A program made the translations under genes and the position numbers. 64,000 nt of DNA from Bacteroidota bacterium (lineage in GTDB: Bacteria > Bacteroidota > Bacteroidia > AKYH767-A > 2013-40CM-41-45), in assembly GCA_016720655.1 (NCBI GenBank), contig JADKKE010000032.1, forward strand, positions 496,001 to 560,000, given 5' to 3'. Below the pieces are notes generated by a model. That model was not told the origin of the DNA and made no database searches. It was given only the letters and a program-made list of their open reading frames with translations. Shown here piece by piece: positions 16,843 through 26,687 of the stretch. Within the stretch, counting starts at the first letter, position 1, and the number at the start of each line of letters is the position of its first letter.

Positions 16843-18153
16843 ATGGAACAGGTTTTGAATATATTTTCTCAATACAAAAATCCGGATGGATTGTTAAAAT
16901 CCATTTCTCATTCCTTTGTATTCCGTGTGCTTGGTTTGCTGCTCATTTATGTGAGCCAGGTGTTATTGGCCCGTCTCATGGGCCCGAAAGCATACGGTGA
17001 TTATACTGTCATCATTACGATTGTCAATATTCTTCTCGCCATTTCGCTATTCGGAATGGATACGAGTGCTCTCCGTTTCATTCCTTCTGCACTTGCTAAA
17101 AAAGAATACGGTTATGTACACGGTTTTATCCGTTTCACCTACCGCTTGATCACTTTTATTTCGATCATTTGCAGCATCGCTTTGTTTGTTTTTCTTTTAG
17201 CAAAAGCAAAGAAGTTTAATATCAGTTTCTCGGAAGGATTATTCTGGGCAGTGTTGCTTCTTCCTTTCCTTGCTTTTATTTATCAGGCGAGTTCTGTATT
17301 GAGAGCATTGCAGCAGATCAAAACATCCATGCTGCCGATTTATATCTTGTTACCGATAGCCATTAGCCTGGGATGTGCATATTATTATAATGATCACAAC
17401 AAACTCACTGTGGATGCTGCAATGATGATCAACCTCATTTGCACGATAGGAGTATGTATTTATATCAATAAAAAAGCGGGGCGAACTGTAAATTTACTTG
17501 TCCCGGAAGCTGAAAGCATTTCCCGGCCCGGGTTGTGGACGAGTGTTTCCGCGATACTTTTTATTTCGACTTTATTGAATATGTTGCTGAAGCAAAGCGA
17601 TATTTTATTCGTCAGTTATTTTCTCGGAAACACCAAAGCCGGAATATATGGTGCCGCGACAAAAATTTCTACCTTGGTTGCATTGGGTCTCTCCGTGACG
17701 GATTATGTCTTTATGCCCAAGATTGCAGCGTTGTGGGAAAAGAGACAGATTGTCCGCTTGCAAAAACTTGTCCATGAAGGATCAAGACAAATTCTCCTTA
17801 TCACCATCCCGATTGCTGTTGTTTTACTGATTAGCGGGAAATGGCTGCTTGGCTTATTCGGCGATGCATTTTCTGCCGCTTATTTACCACTGGTCATCCT
17901 GGTCGTGGGGCAACTGGTGAATGCATTGACTGGAATGGTTGGCGGATTGCTGACCATGACCGGAAATCAGAAAATGTTTTTGCTTTTTTATCTGATGGCT
18001 TTTGCCGCACAAGCGGTGCTCAACATCCTCCTCATTCCGAGCGTAGGAATTATCGGTGCATCCATTGCTTCCTCACTGGGATTGATCCTGTTGAATGTGA
18101 TTGGATATCGTTTTGTGCGCAGGAAAATGAAAATTTCTGCCAGCGCATTTTAG
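16843..18153 (+). CDS. Wzx-type polysaccharide flippase
   Basis: The 436-residue protein consists of about twelve to fourteen hydrophobic helices with short loops and carries the N-terminal MOP-superfamily pattern, R-V-L-G-L-L-L-I-Y-V-S-Q-V-L-L-A-R-L-M-G followed by Y-G-D-Y near residues 28-55. It should move undecaprenyl-diphosphate-linked repeat units from the cytoplasmic to the periplasmic face of the inner membrane. It lies between wecC and the polymerase-like gene, the usual place in Wzx/Wzy clusters. No related gene of the MATE drug type is expected here. Confidence 0.88.
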   Translation: MEQVLNIFSQYKNPDGLLKSISHSFVFRVLGLLLIYVSQVLLARLMGPKAYGDYTVIITIVNILLAISLFGMDTSALRFIPSALAKKEYGYVHGFIRFTYRLITFISIICSIALFVFLLAKAKKFNISFSEGLFWAVLLLPFLAFIYQASSVLRALQQIKTSMLPIYILLPIAISLGCAYYYNDHNKLTVDAAMMINLICTIGVCIYINKKAGRTVNLLVPEAESISRPGLWTSVSAILFISTLLNMLLKQSDILFVSYFLGNTKAGIYGAATKISTLVALGLSVTDYVFMPKIAALWEKRQIVRLQKLVHEGSRQILLITIPIAVVLLISGKWLLGLFGDAFSAAYLPLVILVVGQLVNALTGMVGGLLTMTGNQKMFLLFYLMAFAAQAVLNILLIPSVGIIGASIASSLGLILLNVIGYRFVRRKMKISASAF

Positions 18154-18268
18154 TCTTTTCCGTCGTTCATCAATTCTTTAAATCCGATGCTCTTTGATTT
18201 GGAAGGCTGATTTTTCATTACCGCTTTATGTTCCTGCAAATACCCAAGGGAATTCCTAAATTCGCCGT

Positions 18269-19543
18269 GTGATTCCTGCCACGGTAATTCAACCTTCTTT
18301 AGATATCCGATCTTCCGCGTTCGACCGCTTGTTGATTTTCCTGTTGGTGTTCAGCATTTACTTTGAGGCAAACCTGCCCTATCTCGGAACGGCAAGCACT
18401 CCTTTCCTGATTTTTGGTTTTACTTTTTTATACATCGGTGTCACACGTTTGAAGACATTGATGCGATTGTTTTCGAGCAAATACTTCGTTGCTTCATTGG
18501 TTTTTGCGATCATCTGCATTTTCATGGAAACAATTCATCCATTTGCTTCCTATGAATTTATTTTCCGTTACCTCAACATGACATTGGGCATCTTTTGTAT
18601 TGCGGTCCTGTGTCGGGATAAAACCTCATTCGATATTGCACTTTTCGCTTTCATTCTTGCAAGTGCATTTCAATCGCTCTTTCTCATCTTCGGTACTGTT
18701 CCATTGCTGAGATCCTTTTCAGCTGTTGGATTTTACGATGCTTCGCGTGCACGTCTCCAGGCCTTCGAAACGTTTTTCCTGCGCGGAAATCTGAATGAGA
18801 TTTCTTATTTCTCTTCTATCGGAGCGATCATCGGACTGATATGGATGTATTATGAAAGAGTCAAATGGAAGCGCGTTGTTCTCATGACGCTCACAGTTCC
18901 ATCGATTCTTGGAGTGTTTCTTCCGGCTTCTCGTACAGGTGCCATCATCTTCTTTCTCTCCATTTTGATTTTTGTTTACAAATCGAAAATCAACCTGCGT
19001 TCCTGGGTTCTACCCTCCTTGATTTTACTTCTCTTTTTGTTTCTGGCTGTTCCGGATGTCGTCTGGGTTCGTCTGGGTTCATTGCTTCGCTTTGCTGAAT
19101 TGCAGGAGACTGACTCCAGAACAAAAGTATATACTGCTGTGCTCAACAATATTGATCAATATGCAATTACCGGAGTGGGTGCGGGGAATTATTGGCATGG
19201 CTGGGCTGTTTCAGCAGGTATCACCAATCGTTTCACAACTGATGTTGCGATGGCAGCACACAATGCCTTCTTTCAATTGTGGATCTACTGGGGGCTTCCC
19301 GGATTGATTTCTTTTTTGGCATTGATCTATTTGTACTGGACAGCTGTGGAACGAAACATTGCAGGCAATAGAATGAAATCTTGCCTGTATATCTTTATGA
19401 CGATGATTCCGATGATTTTTCTTTTTTATCATTCGTTTTATCACAAATCATTTTCAATCGGTCTCGGGATGTTGCTTGGCGCAAGGTTCTGGAATATTTT
19501 TAGTGCAGATGAAACAGGAACAGAAAAGGAGGAACTGTCTTGA
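18269..19543 (+). CDS. O-antigen ligase/polymerase-like membrane protein (Wzy/WaaL type)
   Basis: This 424-residue protein has about eleven predicted membrane helices and one larger periplasmic loop before the last helices. The loop contains R-T-K-V-Y-T and G-V-G-A-G-N-Y near residues 286-305, the O-antigen ligase (Wzy_C) signature region, and a later H-N-A-F-F-Q-L conserved histidine near 332. It would either polymerise repeat units or ligate the finished chain. The start is a GTG at 18269 and a second GTG lies two bases upstream in another frame. The next gene starts inside its stop codon. Confidence 0.8.
   Translation: MIPATVIQPSLDIRSSAFDRLLIFLLVFSIYFEANLPYLGTASTPFLIFGFTFLYIGVTRLKTLMRLFSSKYFVASLVFAIICIFMETIHPFASYEFIFRYLNMTLGIFCIAVLCRDKTSFDIALFAFILASAFQSLFLIFGTVPLLRSFSAVGFYDASRARLQAFETFFLRGNLNEISYFSSIGAIIGLIWMYYERVKWKRVVLMTLTVPSILGVFLPASRTGAIIFFLSILIFVYKSKINLRSWVLPSLILLLFLFLAVPDVVWVRLGSLLRFAELQETDSRTKVYTAVLNNIDQYAITGVGAGNYWHGWAVSAGITNRFTTDVAMAAHNAFFQLWIYWGLPGLISFLALIYLYWTAVERNIAGNRMKSCLYIFMTMIPMIFLFYHSFYHKSFSIGLGMLLGARFWNIFSADETGTEKEELS
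19524..19532 (+). promoter_or_regulatory. Strong Shine-Dalgarno site supporting a TTG start
   Basis: AAAAGGAGG ends seven bases before the TTG at 19540. Such a site is rare in Bacteroidota, which mostly lack purine-rich ribosome sites, and it decides the start of the next gene, where no in-frame ATG exists before the conserved N-terminus. Confidence 0.7.
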
Positions 19544-20658
19544 CGAACGTTTCCCACCTTGCGATAGTGATTGGAAGTTTGCAAATGGGCGGTGCAGAAA
19601 AAGCTGCTGTTCATCTTGCAAATGAATTCGAAAGGCGTGGCATACGCGTGGACATGGTCATGGTGAATGCGAAGGGAGAATTTATTTCACACCTGGAGCC
19701 GGGTGTTCGCCTGATCGATCTGAAAGCAAGACATACGCGTCGTGCCGGAAAACCTTTTCGAAATTATATCCTGAAGGAACAGCCGGAGATAGTGATTGCC
19801 ATTCAGTCGCATGTTCAGTTAATGGTTCTGATGACAAGACATAAACATCGGTTGACATTTCCTGTGATTCTGAATGAACAAAGTATTTTTTCTTCCAATG
19901 TTCCGGCAAGAGGATTGAAAAATATTTTGATACGAATTCTTGCAAAAAAATATTTTCCCCTTGCAGATGCTGTAGCTGCTGTGTCTACCGCAACTGCAAA
20001 GGATTTCACTGTTTGTTTTCCGGAATTGAATGGCAGAGTGGATGTGATCTACAATCCTGTGCTTCCTTCCGTTTTGACCAAAGAAACAATTTCTGTACCG
20101 GACCATCCTTTTTTTCAAACGCAGGAGATTCCTTTGATACTGTCTGCAGGCCGACTCAATCCAAGTAAGGATTTTAGCACGCTTTTAAAAGCAGTTTCAA
20201 TCGTTCGTAAACAGATTCCGGTTCATTTGATGATTCTTGGAGAAGGAGAGGAGCGGGAGAATTTACTTCGTCAAGCAAAAGAATTGCAAATCACTGAGTC
20301 GTTCAGCTTGCCTGGGTTCATTCCAAATCCAATGTCCTGGATGAACTATGCATCAGTGTTTGTCCTCAGTTCGAAATACGAAGGACTTCCTTTTGTTCTT
20401 GTTGAAGCAATGGCAGTAGGATGTCCGGTTATAAGTACCGATTGTCCCGGTGGTTCTTCGGAAATACTGGGAAACGGAACCTATGGCAGAATGGTCCCTG
20501 TGGGCGATCCGGAAAGGATGGCAGAGGCGATTGTATTCACTCTCAAGAATAGAATCAACAAATCTATTCTCCAAAAAAGAGCATCCGATTTCTCTGCAGG
20601 TTCTGTCGTGAATAATTATCTTGAATTAATTGATAAAATCAGAAAAGGAAATGAGTAA
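19540..20658 (+). CDS. GT4-family glycosyltransferase
   Basis: The 372-residue enzyme has the GT4 N-terminus I-V-I-G-S-L-Q-M-G-G-A-E-K-A-A near residues 9-23 (the glycine-rich acceptor loop) and the donor site: S-A-G-R-L-N-P-S-K-D-F near 204, G-E-G-E-E-R near 231, and S-K-Y-E-G-L-P-F-V-L-V-E-A-M near 278-291 with the E-x7-E pair. Translation begins at TTG 19540 inside the previous stop, with a strong ribosome site. The next gene overlaps its end by 8 bases, so the two are coupled. The sugar is unknown. Confidence 0.9.
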   Translation: MTNVSHLAIVIGSLQMGGAEKAAVHLANEFERRGIRVDMVMVNAKGEFISHLEPGVRLIDLKARHTRRAGKPFRNYILKEQPEIVIAIQSHVQLMVLMTRHKHRLTFPVILNEQSIFSSNVPARGLKNILIRILAKKYFPLADAVAAVSTATAKDFTVCFPELNGRVDVIYNPVLPSVLTKETISVPDHPFFQTQEIPLILSAGRLNPSKDFSTLLKAVSIVRKQIPVHLMILGEGEERENLLRQAKELQITESFSLPGFIPNPMSWMNYASVFVLSSKYEGLPFVLVEAMAVGCPVISTDCPGGSSEILGNGTYGRMVPVGDPERMAEAIVFTLKNRINKSILQKRASDFSAGSVVNNYLELIDKIRKGNE

Positions 20659-21661
20659 GATCCGGAAAAAGGTATTGCTCATCGGTCCGATGCCGCCGCC
20701 ACCGGGAGGTGTTTCCACACATCTGATGCGTTTGTTACAACATGCTGATTCAATTTCGGATCTAAGTCTGTCTGTTCTTGATCTTCGCAAGCGGCAATGG
20801 TTTGGAACAAATACAAACAGTAAAAACTGGCTTCGAATTATTTCCGAATTTTTATCAGCTGATATAGTTCACATCCACACCAGTAAGCCCATTAAAGTAA
20901 GGCTCGGAAGGATTGTAAAAATTTTTGGTAAAAAGCTCGTATACACTCAGCACAATTTAAGAGAGATTGATGATGCAGCAACACAGGAAATGTTTTCGAT
21001 AGCACATCACATTTTTCTGGTGCAGGAACCTTTGCATATCAATGAAAAATACAGGGCTAAAATGTCAATCCTCCCAGCCTATTTACCTGCAATTAAAAAG
21101 ACTGAAGTGCCGGAGTGGTTTCAAAATGAATTTCAAAAGTTTCCCAATGTTATGTTGTCTCTGGCATATCATGAATCCGGGAAATCCACGGAATTTAATG
21201 GGAAGGATTTGTACGGCTTTGATCAGATCATGGAAGCTGTTGAAGGAATTTCTTCCCTACGAAAGTTGGATGCATGGATGCTGATTTTGATAGATCCAAA
21301 TGGAACACTCGAACAGCATTATAGCGAACGTTCAAAACAGGTAGAGAGTCAAACGGGTGTGAAGATTGTGTATGTTTCTTCAGCGGTTGATGTTGTCTCG
21401 CTTTTGCCATTTTGCAAAATATTCATCAGAGCAACTTGGTCTGACGGTGATGCTCTTTCCATTCGTGAGGCCTTGTCGACAGGTATTCCTGCCATTGCAA
21501 GTGATTGTGTACCACGGCCTCAGGGAGTTATTCTGTACAAAACCGGGAATGTGAAAGACCTGGAAGAAAAGCTCCTTGCAGTGATTCAATATCCTTATCG
21601 GATAACATTTCAACAACCTGATTTTTCACATGCATTGTTCGCTGTATACTGCAATCTTTAA
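20651..21661 (+). CDS. Glycosyltransferase, GT-B fold (GT4-like)
   Basis: The 336-residue product starts with K-V-L-L-I-G-P-M-P-P-P-P-G-G-V-S-T-H, the acceptor loop of a GT4 subgroup common in exopolysaccharide clusters. I-V-H-I-H-T-S near residue 75 and W-S-D-G-D-A-L-S-I-R-E-A-L-S-T-G-I-P near 264-281 complete the pattern, though the donor-site segment differs from standard GT4 enzymes. ATG 20651 overlaps the previous gene by 8 bases. The C-terminus ends at I-T-F-Q-Q-P-D-F and seems slightly shorter than the family's usual 360 residues. I see no sign of a frameshift there. Confidence 0.8.
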   Translation: MSKIRKKVLLIGPMPPPPGGVSTHLMRLLQHADSISDLSLSVLDLRKRQWFGTNTNSKNWLRIISEFLSADIVHIHTSKPIKVRLGRIVKIFGKKLVYTQHNLREIDDAATQEMFSIAHHIFLVQEPLHINEKYRAKMSILPAYLPAIKKTEVPEWFQNEFQKFPNVMLSLAYHESGKSTEFNGKDLYGFDQIMEAVEGISSLRKLDAWMLILIDPNGTLEQHYSERSKQVESQTGVKIVYVSSAVDVVSLLPFCKIFIRATWSDGDALSIREALSTGIPAIASDCVPRPQGVILYKTGNVKDLEEKLLAVIQYPYRITFQQPDFSHALFAVYCNL

Positions 21662-21786
21662 GATTTTCGCCTTTATTCATTCCTGAAAATTGTTCATTTC
21701 CCGGTTGGAATTTCATTTTAAGTCCCAAATGACTGAAGGGATAATTCGTATATTCGTTGTGAACAGGTGTTTTTTTTCTTTGAGTG

Positions 21787-23355
21787 ATGAAACTTCTCAG
21801 GCTTTTGCGTACTGCCCGCCATGTACATCCGGATCAGATCCGGCAGAAAATGGTGTATGCATTACGAAAAGCAAAAGCGGATCGTGGTAGTTTGCAAATT
21901 TCCGATCCGGGTACGCTCACAATTTCACCAATTCGTTTGCGAAAGTATCTTCCTCTGCATGCTTCCGTTCATGACGGAAATTTTCACTTCCTGAATCGTA
22001 ATAAAAAATTCGATGTCGATCCCGACTGGAACTTCAAAGAATTTGGTGCATTGTGGAATATCCGATTGAATTCATTCGACTATTTGTACCATCCCGATAC
22101 CAGCCAGAAGGATGGAATGTTTCTGATCCATAGTTTTATCCGTAAAGCTGCAGGGAACCAACAGTTGTTCGACAGCTATTGTGTCTCCCAACGAGTGATG
22201 AACTGGATTGGATTTCTTTCGCGTTACGATATCCATGACGAAGAAATCCTTTCTTTTCTATGGCGACAGGCGTATTATTTGTCAGTGAACCCGGAGTATC
22301 ATTTAAAAAACAATCATCTTCTGGATAATGGTTTTGCATTATTGAGAGCAGGATTATTTTTCGGAGAAGAGAAATTTTTTCATGCCGGACAAGCGATTTT
22401 AATTACAGAGTTGAATAAACAAATTTTGAATGATGGTGCGCACATTGAACTGAGTCCGATGTATCATTGTGCAGTGCTGTGGAGGTTGCTGGAAACAATT
22501 GATTCAATGGCAATCATCAGACAGGATTATTATCCTTTAAATACTTTGCTTGCAGATGTTGCTTCCAAAATGTGTGGTTGGCTCTCCGCGATAGTGTTTG
22601 ACAACGGTGATCTTCCGGCAATCAATGATAGCGCAAGTGATGGTTGTCCTCCCGTGCATGCTATCGCTGATTATGCTCATGATCTAGGACTTAAATGTGC
22701 ACACACTCCCTTGAGTGTTTCCGGTTTAAGAAAGTTCAGGAACCGTCATTTTGAATTGCTGGTCGATGTGCATGGATTCACACATGCTGCATCTCCCGGA
22801 CATGCACATGCTGATGCGCTGAGTTTTCTGTTACATGTTTTTGGATCTCCATATATTATTGATACAGGAGTTTCTGTCTATGAAAAGGGATCTGTCCGTT
22901 CCTATGAACGATCGACAGCTGCACACAATACTGTTGAGATTGCAGGAAGAAATCAAAGTGAGGTGTATGGAAATTTCAGGGCAGGAAGAAGAGCCCGAAT
23001 CATCAACCTCAAAGAAGCCGGGCATGTGATCGAAGCGACGCATGATGGATACAAAACTTTAGGTGCTCTGCACACCCGTAAAATAGAATTCCATGAACGC
23101 GAGATTGTTATCACCGACAAGATCAATCAACAGGGAAGTCCGCTGGGTGTTGCGTATTTGCATGTTGATAAAAAATGCGGATTACGTCTTGAGAATGCAC
23201 GACTAATTTCTAAGTTTGTTCAGGTTAGTTTCGAGGGAGCTGACCATGTTGAATGTAGCGACACCTGGCATTCTCCTTCTTTCGGTGTCCAATTACCTGC
23301 GTATAAAGTTAAAATTCCTTTTTCAGGAAACCTTGTGACACGAATCTCGATCTGA
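21787..23355 (+). CDS. Heparinase II/III-family protein
   Basis: The 522-residue protein has the two-part build of the family: an alpha/alpha toroid (about 60-300) and a beta-sandwich (about 310-510). P-G-H-A-H-A-D-A-L-S-F near residues 337-347 holds the conserved histidine/aspartate cluster of the Hepar_II_III domain. There is no signal peptide. Such genes recur inside exopolysaccharide clusters, where they are thought to cleave or edit uronic-acid-containing glycans. Here WecC would supply ManNAcA, a uronic acid, which fits but does not prove this role. A GTG lies one codon upstream of the chosen ATG. Confidence 0.82.
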   Translation: MKLLRLLRTARHVHPDQIRQKMVYALRKAKADRGSLQISDPGTLTISPIRLRKYLPLHASVHDGNFHFLNRNKKFDVDPDWNFKEFGALWNIRLNSFDYLYHPDTSQKDGMFLIHSFIRKAAGNQQLFDSYCVSQRVMNWIGFLSRYDIHDEEILSFLWRQAYYLSVNPEYHLKNNHLLDNGFALLRAGLFFGEEKFFHAGQAILITELNKQILNDGAHIELSPMYHCAVLWRLLETIDSMAIIRQDYYPLNTLLADVASKMCGWLSAIVFDNGDLPAINDSASDGCPPVHAIADYAHDLGLKCAHTPLSVSGLRKFRNRHFELLVDVHGFTHAASPGHAHADALSFLLHVFGSPYIIDTGVSVYEKGSVRSYERSTAAHNTVEIAGRNQSEVYGNFRAGRRARIINLKEAGHVIEATHDGYKTLGALHTRKIEFHEREIVITDKINQQGSPLGVAYLHVDKKCGLRLENARLISKFVQVSFEGADHVECSDTWHSPSFGVQLPAYKVKIPFSGNLVTRISI

Positions 23356-23371
23356 AGAACAGGAATTATCA

Positions 23372-24589
23372 ATGATGAAAGTAATTAACGTAATCACCCC
23401 ACATTTTCCACCGGAAGTAACTGCGGCTTCGCATCGGCTTGAAGCACTCGTGGGTACGCTCAGTGAAGAATACAAGGTGAATGTGTTTACCCTTACAGAA
23501 ATCGGCGAAAGGGCGAAGGAAAAAGAAGTTCAGCTCAACGATCACATTACTGTTCATTATACAAATTTACCGGGGTATAAAAAATCCTGGTTTTTTGTAC
23601 GCGCAATTTTTGAGTGTATTTACTCCTTTCGGATTGCTTTCAAAGCTGCACGAAAACCCTGTGATCTCACATTTGCCACCACACCTTATATGTTCCTCAT
23701 TCCCGCTGTGATTTTAGCGGGTTCACGATCGAGAAAAATAATGGATGTGAGAGATCTCGTCTGGTGTTATCTCCCCGAACGTAATTTCATTCAGCGCTGG
23801 ATCAAGTCGGTTTTTACGCGGATGGTTAAATATTTTCTGGGCAAATATGATTTCATTACAGTTACCAATACGGCAGAACAGGATTGGATAGTCAAAGGAA
23901 CAACAGTCCCTGAATCCCGGATCAGGATTATCAGTAATGGGATCAGTGAAGACAAATTCAAAAGACTTTCTACCATCAAGTATTTTCAACCGGAGAATCC
24001 ATTTGTGATAACCTATATCGGGAATATCGGAAACGGGCAAGACCTCAGTCCGATTCTTGAAGCAGTAAAAGGAGTTCACGACATCAAACTCAACCTGATC
24101 GGAGATGGGATAGAGCTGGATGAGTTCAAGCGAAAAGTAAAGACTGAAAACCTTCGAAATGTGCGTTTGCACGGGAAGTTAAAGTGGAGCCGATTGTTGC
24201 CGTTTTATCAAACATCTACAATATTGTTTGCCCGACTCGGTAAAAATTATCAAAGCGCGATTCCTTCCAAATTGTTCGAGTACCTGAGCACCGGTTTGCC
24301 GATAATTTTTAGTGGATCCGGAGAGGCTGCAAAATTGTTAAAGCAATTTGAAAATACCTTTGTACTGGAATCAGAAGATCCCGCCGCTTTGCGCCAGCTT
24401 ATTCTCCAGATAAAATCGCTTCCGCTTACCCGGTCTTTTGAAAATATACTGAAAACGGAAGAACTATTTATTCGTGAACGGATTAATCAGAATTTATTGC
24501 CGGTAATTTCTTCCCTTTTACAAACTGAATCTATTCCTGTTCCGGAAGCTCTTCAGAAAGATTTTGCGCTGCTCGAAGAATTGAACTGA
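23372..24589 (+). CDS. GT4-family glycosyltransferase (WbuB-like)
   Basis: This 405-residue enzyme starts I-N-V-I-T-P-H-F-P-P-E-V-T-A-A-S-H-R, the N-terminus of the WbuB-like GT4 subgroup that adds an amino sugar in capsule or O-antigen synthesis. I-M-D-V-R-D-L near residue 121 and the donor domain with T-Y-I-G-N-I-G-N-G-Q-D near 215 and I-P-S-K-L-F-E-Y-L-S-T-G-L-P near 296-309 are visible. Tandem ATG codons at 23372 and 23375 leave the first residue uncertain. It lies 16 bases after the heparinase-family gene and closes the cluster. Confidence 0.88.
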   Translation: MMKVINVITPHFPPEVTAASHRLEALVGTLSEEYKVNVFTLTEIGERAKEKEVQLNDHITVHYTNLPGYKKSWFFVRAIFECIYSFRIAFKAARKPCDLTFATTPYMFLIPAVILAGSRSRKIMDVRDLVWCYLPERNFIQRWIKSVFTRMVKYFLGKYDFITVTNTAEQDWIVKGTTVPESRIRIISNGISEDKFKRLSTIKYFQPENPFVITYIGNIGNGQDLSPILEAVKGVHDIKLNLIGDGIELDEFKRKVKTENLRNVRLHGKLKWSRLLPFYQTSTILFARLGKNYQSAIPSKLFEYLSTGLPIIFSGSGEAAKLLKQFENTFVLESEDPAALRQLILQIKSLPLTRSFENILKTEELFIRERINQNLLPVISSLLQTESIPVPEALQKDFALLEELN

Positions 24590-24649
24590 TTTTCTTAGTT
24601 CATTGCACCTCTTCAATCTTCAATCTAAAATCTACAATCCAAAATCCAC

Positions 24650-25696
24650 ATGCTTGACTATTCAAATTGCAAACTGGAAAAAGTTGCTGTTCACCAGGTG
24701 GGCAATAAAACGAATGGAGAGGAACTGGAACTGTCCAAGTCATTGTTGGATATTGAAGATGAGAAATTAAATCAACTCCTGATCAATTTTTTCTTTCACT
24801 CGTTTTCCAATCCGGAATATTATTCGTTCACTTTCAGCAATGAAGATTTCAAGCTGAATCCATTGTATTCTTTTGCTTCAACACTCTTTGAAAATAAGAG
24901 AACAATGCACCGGGAATCTATTCATATTGCAAAACACCTTTTTGAACAATCGGATAATGCCCAGATAAAATCCGGAGATTTATTTGTCGCTTATATTTCG
25001 GATGTTGTGGTTGAAGATGAAATCACAGATGTTATTGGCATCTTTAAATCGGAGTCGAAAAATGCTTTCCTGAAAATAGATCACAAGCAGGGAGAATTCC
25101 GAATTAAAGCGGAGGACGGCATCAATGTGGATAAACTGGATAAAGGTTGCCTCATATTCAATACGCATCAAAGCGATGGTTATAAAATTTGCATTGTCGA
25201 TAAATCAAATAAATCTACAGAAGCACAGTATTGGAAAAATCATTTTCTCAACCTGAAACCTTGTCAGGATGATTTCCATCAGACAAAACAGTTCATGGAG
25301 ATCGCGAAAAATTTTGTCGCCAAACAATTGCCGGAAGAATTTGAAGTCGGAAAAACAGAACAGATTGATTTGCTAAACAGATCCGTTGAATATTTTAAAA
25401 CCAATGATTCCTTCAACAAAAAGGAGTTTGAAAAGGAAGTGTTTCAGGAGCCTGAATTGATTAAGTCATTCCGGAATTATGACAAATCTTACCGGGAAGA
25501 GAATTCAATAAAAATGACTGATAATTTTGAGATTTCTGCTCAGGCTGTTAAAAAACAGAGCAAAATCTTTAAAAGTGTACTTAAACTGGACAAAAATTTT
25601 CACATCTATATTCATGGGGATAAAGAGCTTATAGAAAAAGGAGTAGAGAAAGATGGAAGGAAATTCTATAAAATCTACTATAAAGAGGAACAATAA
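24650..25696 (+). CDS. Nucleoid-associated protein (NdpA/YejK family)
   Basis: The 348-residue protein matches the 37-kDa nucleoid-associated family in length and in pattern: a N-terminal S-L-L-D-I-E/D segment near residue 30, Y-I-S-D-V-V-V-E-D-E near 112, the Q-S-D-G-Y-K-I-C-I-V-D segment near 174-184, and Y-W-K-N-H-F-L near 195. Family members bind the nucleoid; a precise molecular role is not established. The gene follows a short simple repeat and is separate in orientation logic from the polysaccharide genes. The oxidase operon begins soon after it. Confidence 0.82.
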   Translation: MLDYSNCKLEKVAVHQVGNKTNGEELELSKSLLDIEDEKLNQLLINFFFHSFSNPEYYSFTFSNEDFKLNPLYSFASTLFENKRTMHRESIHIAKHLFEQSDNAQIKSGDLFVAYISDVVVEDEITDVIGIFKSESKNAFLKIDHKQGEFRIKAEDGINVDKLDKGCLIFNTHQSDGYKICIVDKSNKSTEAQYWKNHFLNLKPCQDDFHQTKQFMEIAKNFVAKQLPEEFEVGKTEQIDLLNRSVEYFKTNDSFNKKEFEKEVFQEPELIKSFRNYDKSYREENSIKMTDNFEISAQAVKKQSKIFKSVLKLDKNFHIYIHGDKELIEKGVEKDGRKFYKIYYKEEQ

Positions 25697-25782
25697 AGAC
25701 ATTGCAATTTGGGTCTTTTTTCATTTGCCCTGTTCTGCAGAAATTGGTAAACTTGCAGCCCGTTTCACCCGCGCCCTTCACG

Positions 25783-26685
25783 ATGCAGGAAAAATCTTTG
25801 GCCCTCACACAACAGGTGTCACTTTCCGCTAAAATTCAGGATTACGTCCAACTCACCAAGCTGCGCTTGTCGAGCCTGGTTGTCTTTTCCGCTGCAATGG
25901 GTTATGTGATTGCAACCAACGGTCATTTCAGCTGGTCCAATTTTTTACTCCTCATGCTCGGTGGTTTCCTCGTTACAGGAGCTTCGAACGCATTTAACCA
26001 AATCATTGAAAAGGATTTGGATAAATTGATGACCCGCACAGAAAATCGGCCTCTTCCAACGGGAAGAATGTCGGTCACTGAAGCCACACTCGCAGCATTC
26101 CTGATGGGAATCTCCGGAGTAATGATTTTGTGGCTGAAAATGAACCCATTGTGTGGGATCCTGAGCCTTCTTTCATTACTATTATATGCTGTGGTATATA
26201 CCCCGGCCAAAAGAATTACTTCGTTTTCTGTGCTCATTGGAGCGATACCGGGAGCTTTTCCTCCACTTCTGGGATGGATCGCTGCTAAAAATGAAATTGG
26301 TCTTGAAGGTCTTGTTCTGTATGCGATCCAATTCATTTGGCAGTTTCCCCACTTCTGGGCAATTGCCTGGATGTTGCACGACGATTATCAGAAAGCAGGT
26401 TTTAAAATGCTTCCTTCCGGAACAGGTCGTACAAAACACAGCGCCTTCCAGACTCTGGTGTATTCGATTTGCCTGGTTCCGATGGGATTCCTCCCACATT
26501 TCTTTCAATTCACAAGTTTGATTTCTGCTTCCCTCATAATTGTATGTGGAATTTGGTTTTCCATACAGGCATACCGTCTCTACATTTCATGTGAAATGAA
26601 GGCAGCTCAGAAATTAATGTTCGGTTCATTCATCTATCTTCCTGTTGTCCAAATCATCTGGATGATTGATAAATTATTCCAATAA
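25783..26685 (+). CDS. ctaB: Protoheme IX farnesyltransferase (heme O synthase)
   Basis: The 300-residue UbiA-family membrane enzyme converts heme B to heme O by adding a farnesyl group, the first step towards heme A for the oxidase encoded next door. The aspartate-rich prenyl-binding motif N-Q-I-I-E-K-D-L-D-K-L-M near residues 71-82 is followed by T-E-N-R-P-L-P-T-G-R. A second conserved region, H-F-W-A-I-A-W-M-L-H-D-D-Y near 190-202, is present. ATG 25783 is chosen; the frame is open for 81 bases upstream to a TTG without hydrophobic or family character. It is separated from the first coxC-like gene by only two bases. Confidence 0.93.
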   Translation: MQEKSLALTQQVSLSAKIQDYVQLTKLRLSSLVVFSAAMGYVIATNGHFSWSNFLLLMLGGFLVTGASNAFNQIIEKDLDKLMTRTENRPLPTGRMSVTEATLAAFLMGISGVMILWLKMNPLCGILSLLSLLLYAVVYTPAKRITSFSVLIGAIPGAFPPLLGWIAAKNEIGLEGLVLYAIQFIWQFPHFWAIAWMLHDDYQKAGFKMLPSGTGRTKHSAFQTLVYSICLVPMGFLPHFFQFTSLISASLIIVCGIWFSIQAYRLYISCEMKAAQKLMFGSFIYLPVVQIIWMIDKLFQ

Positions 26686-26687
26686 AA

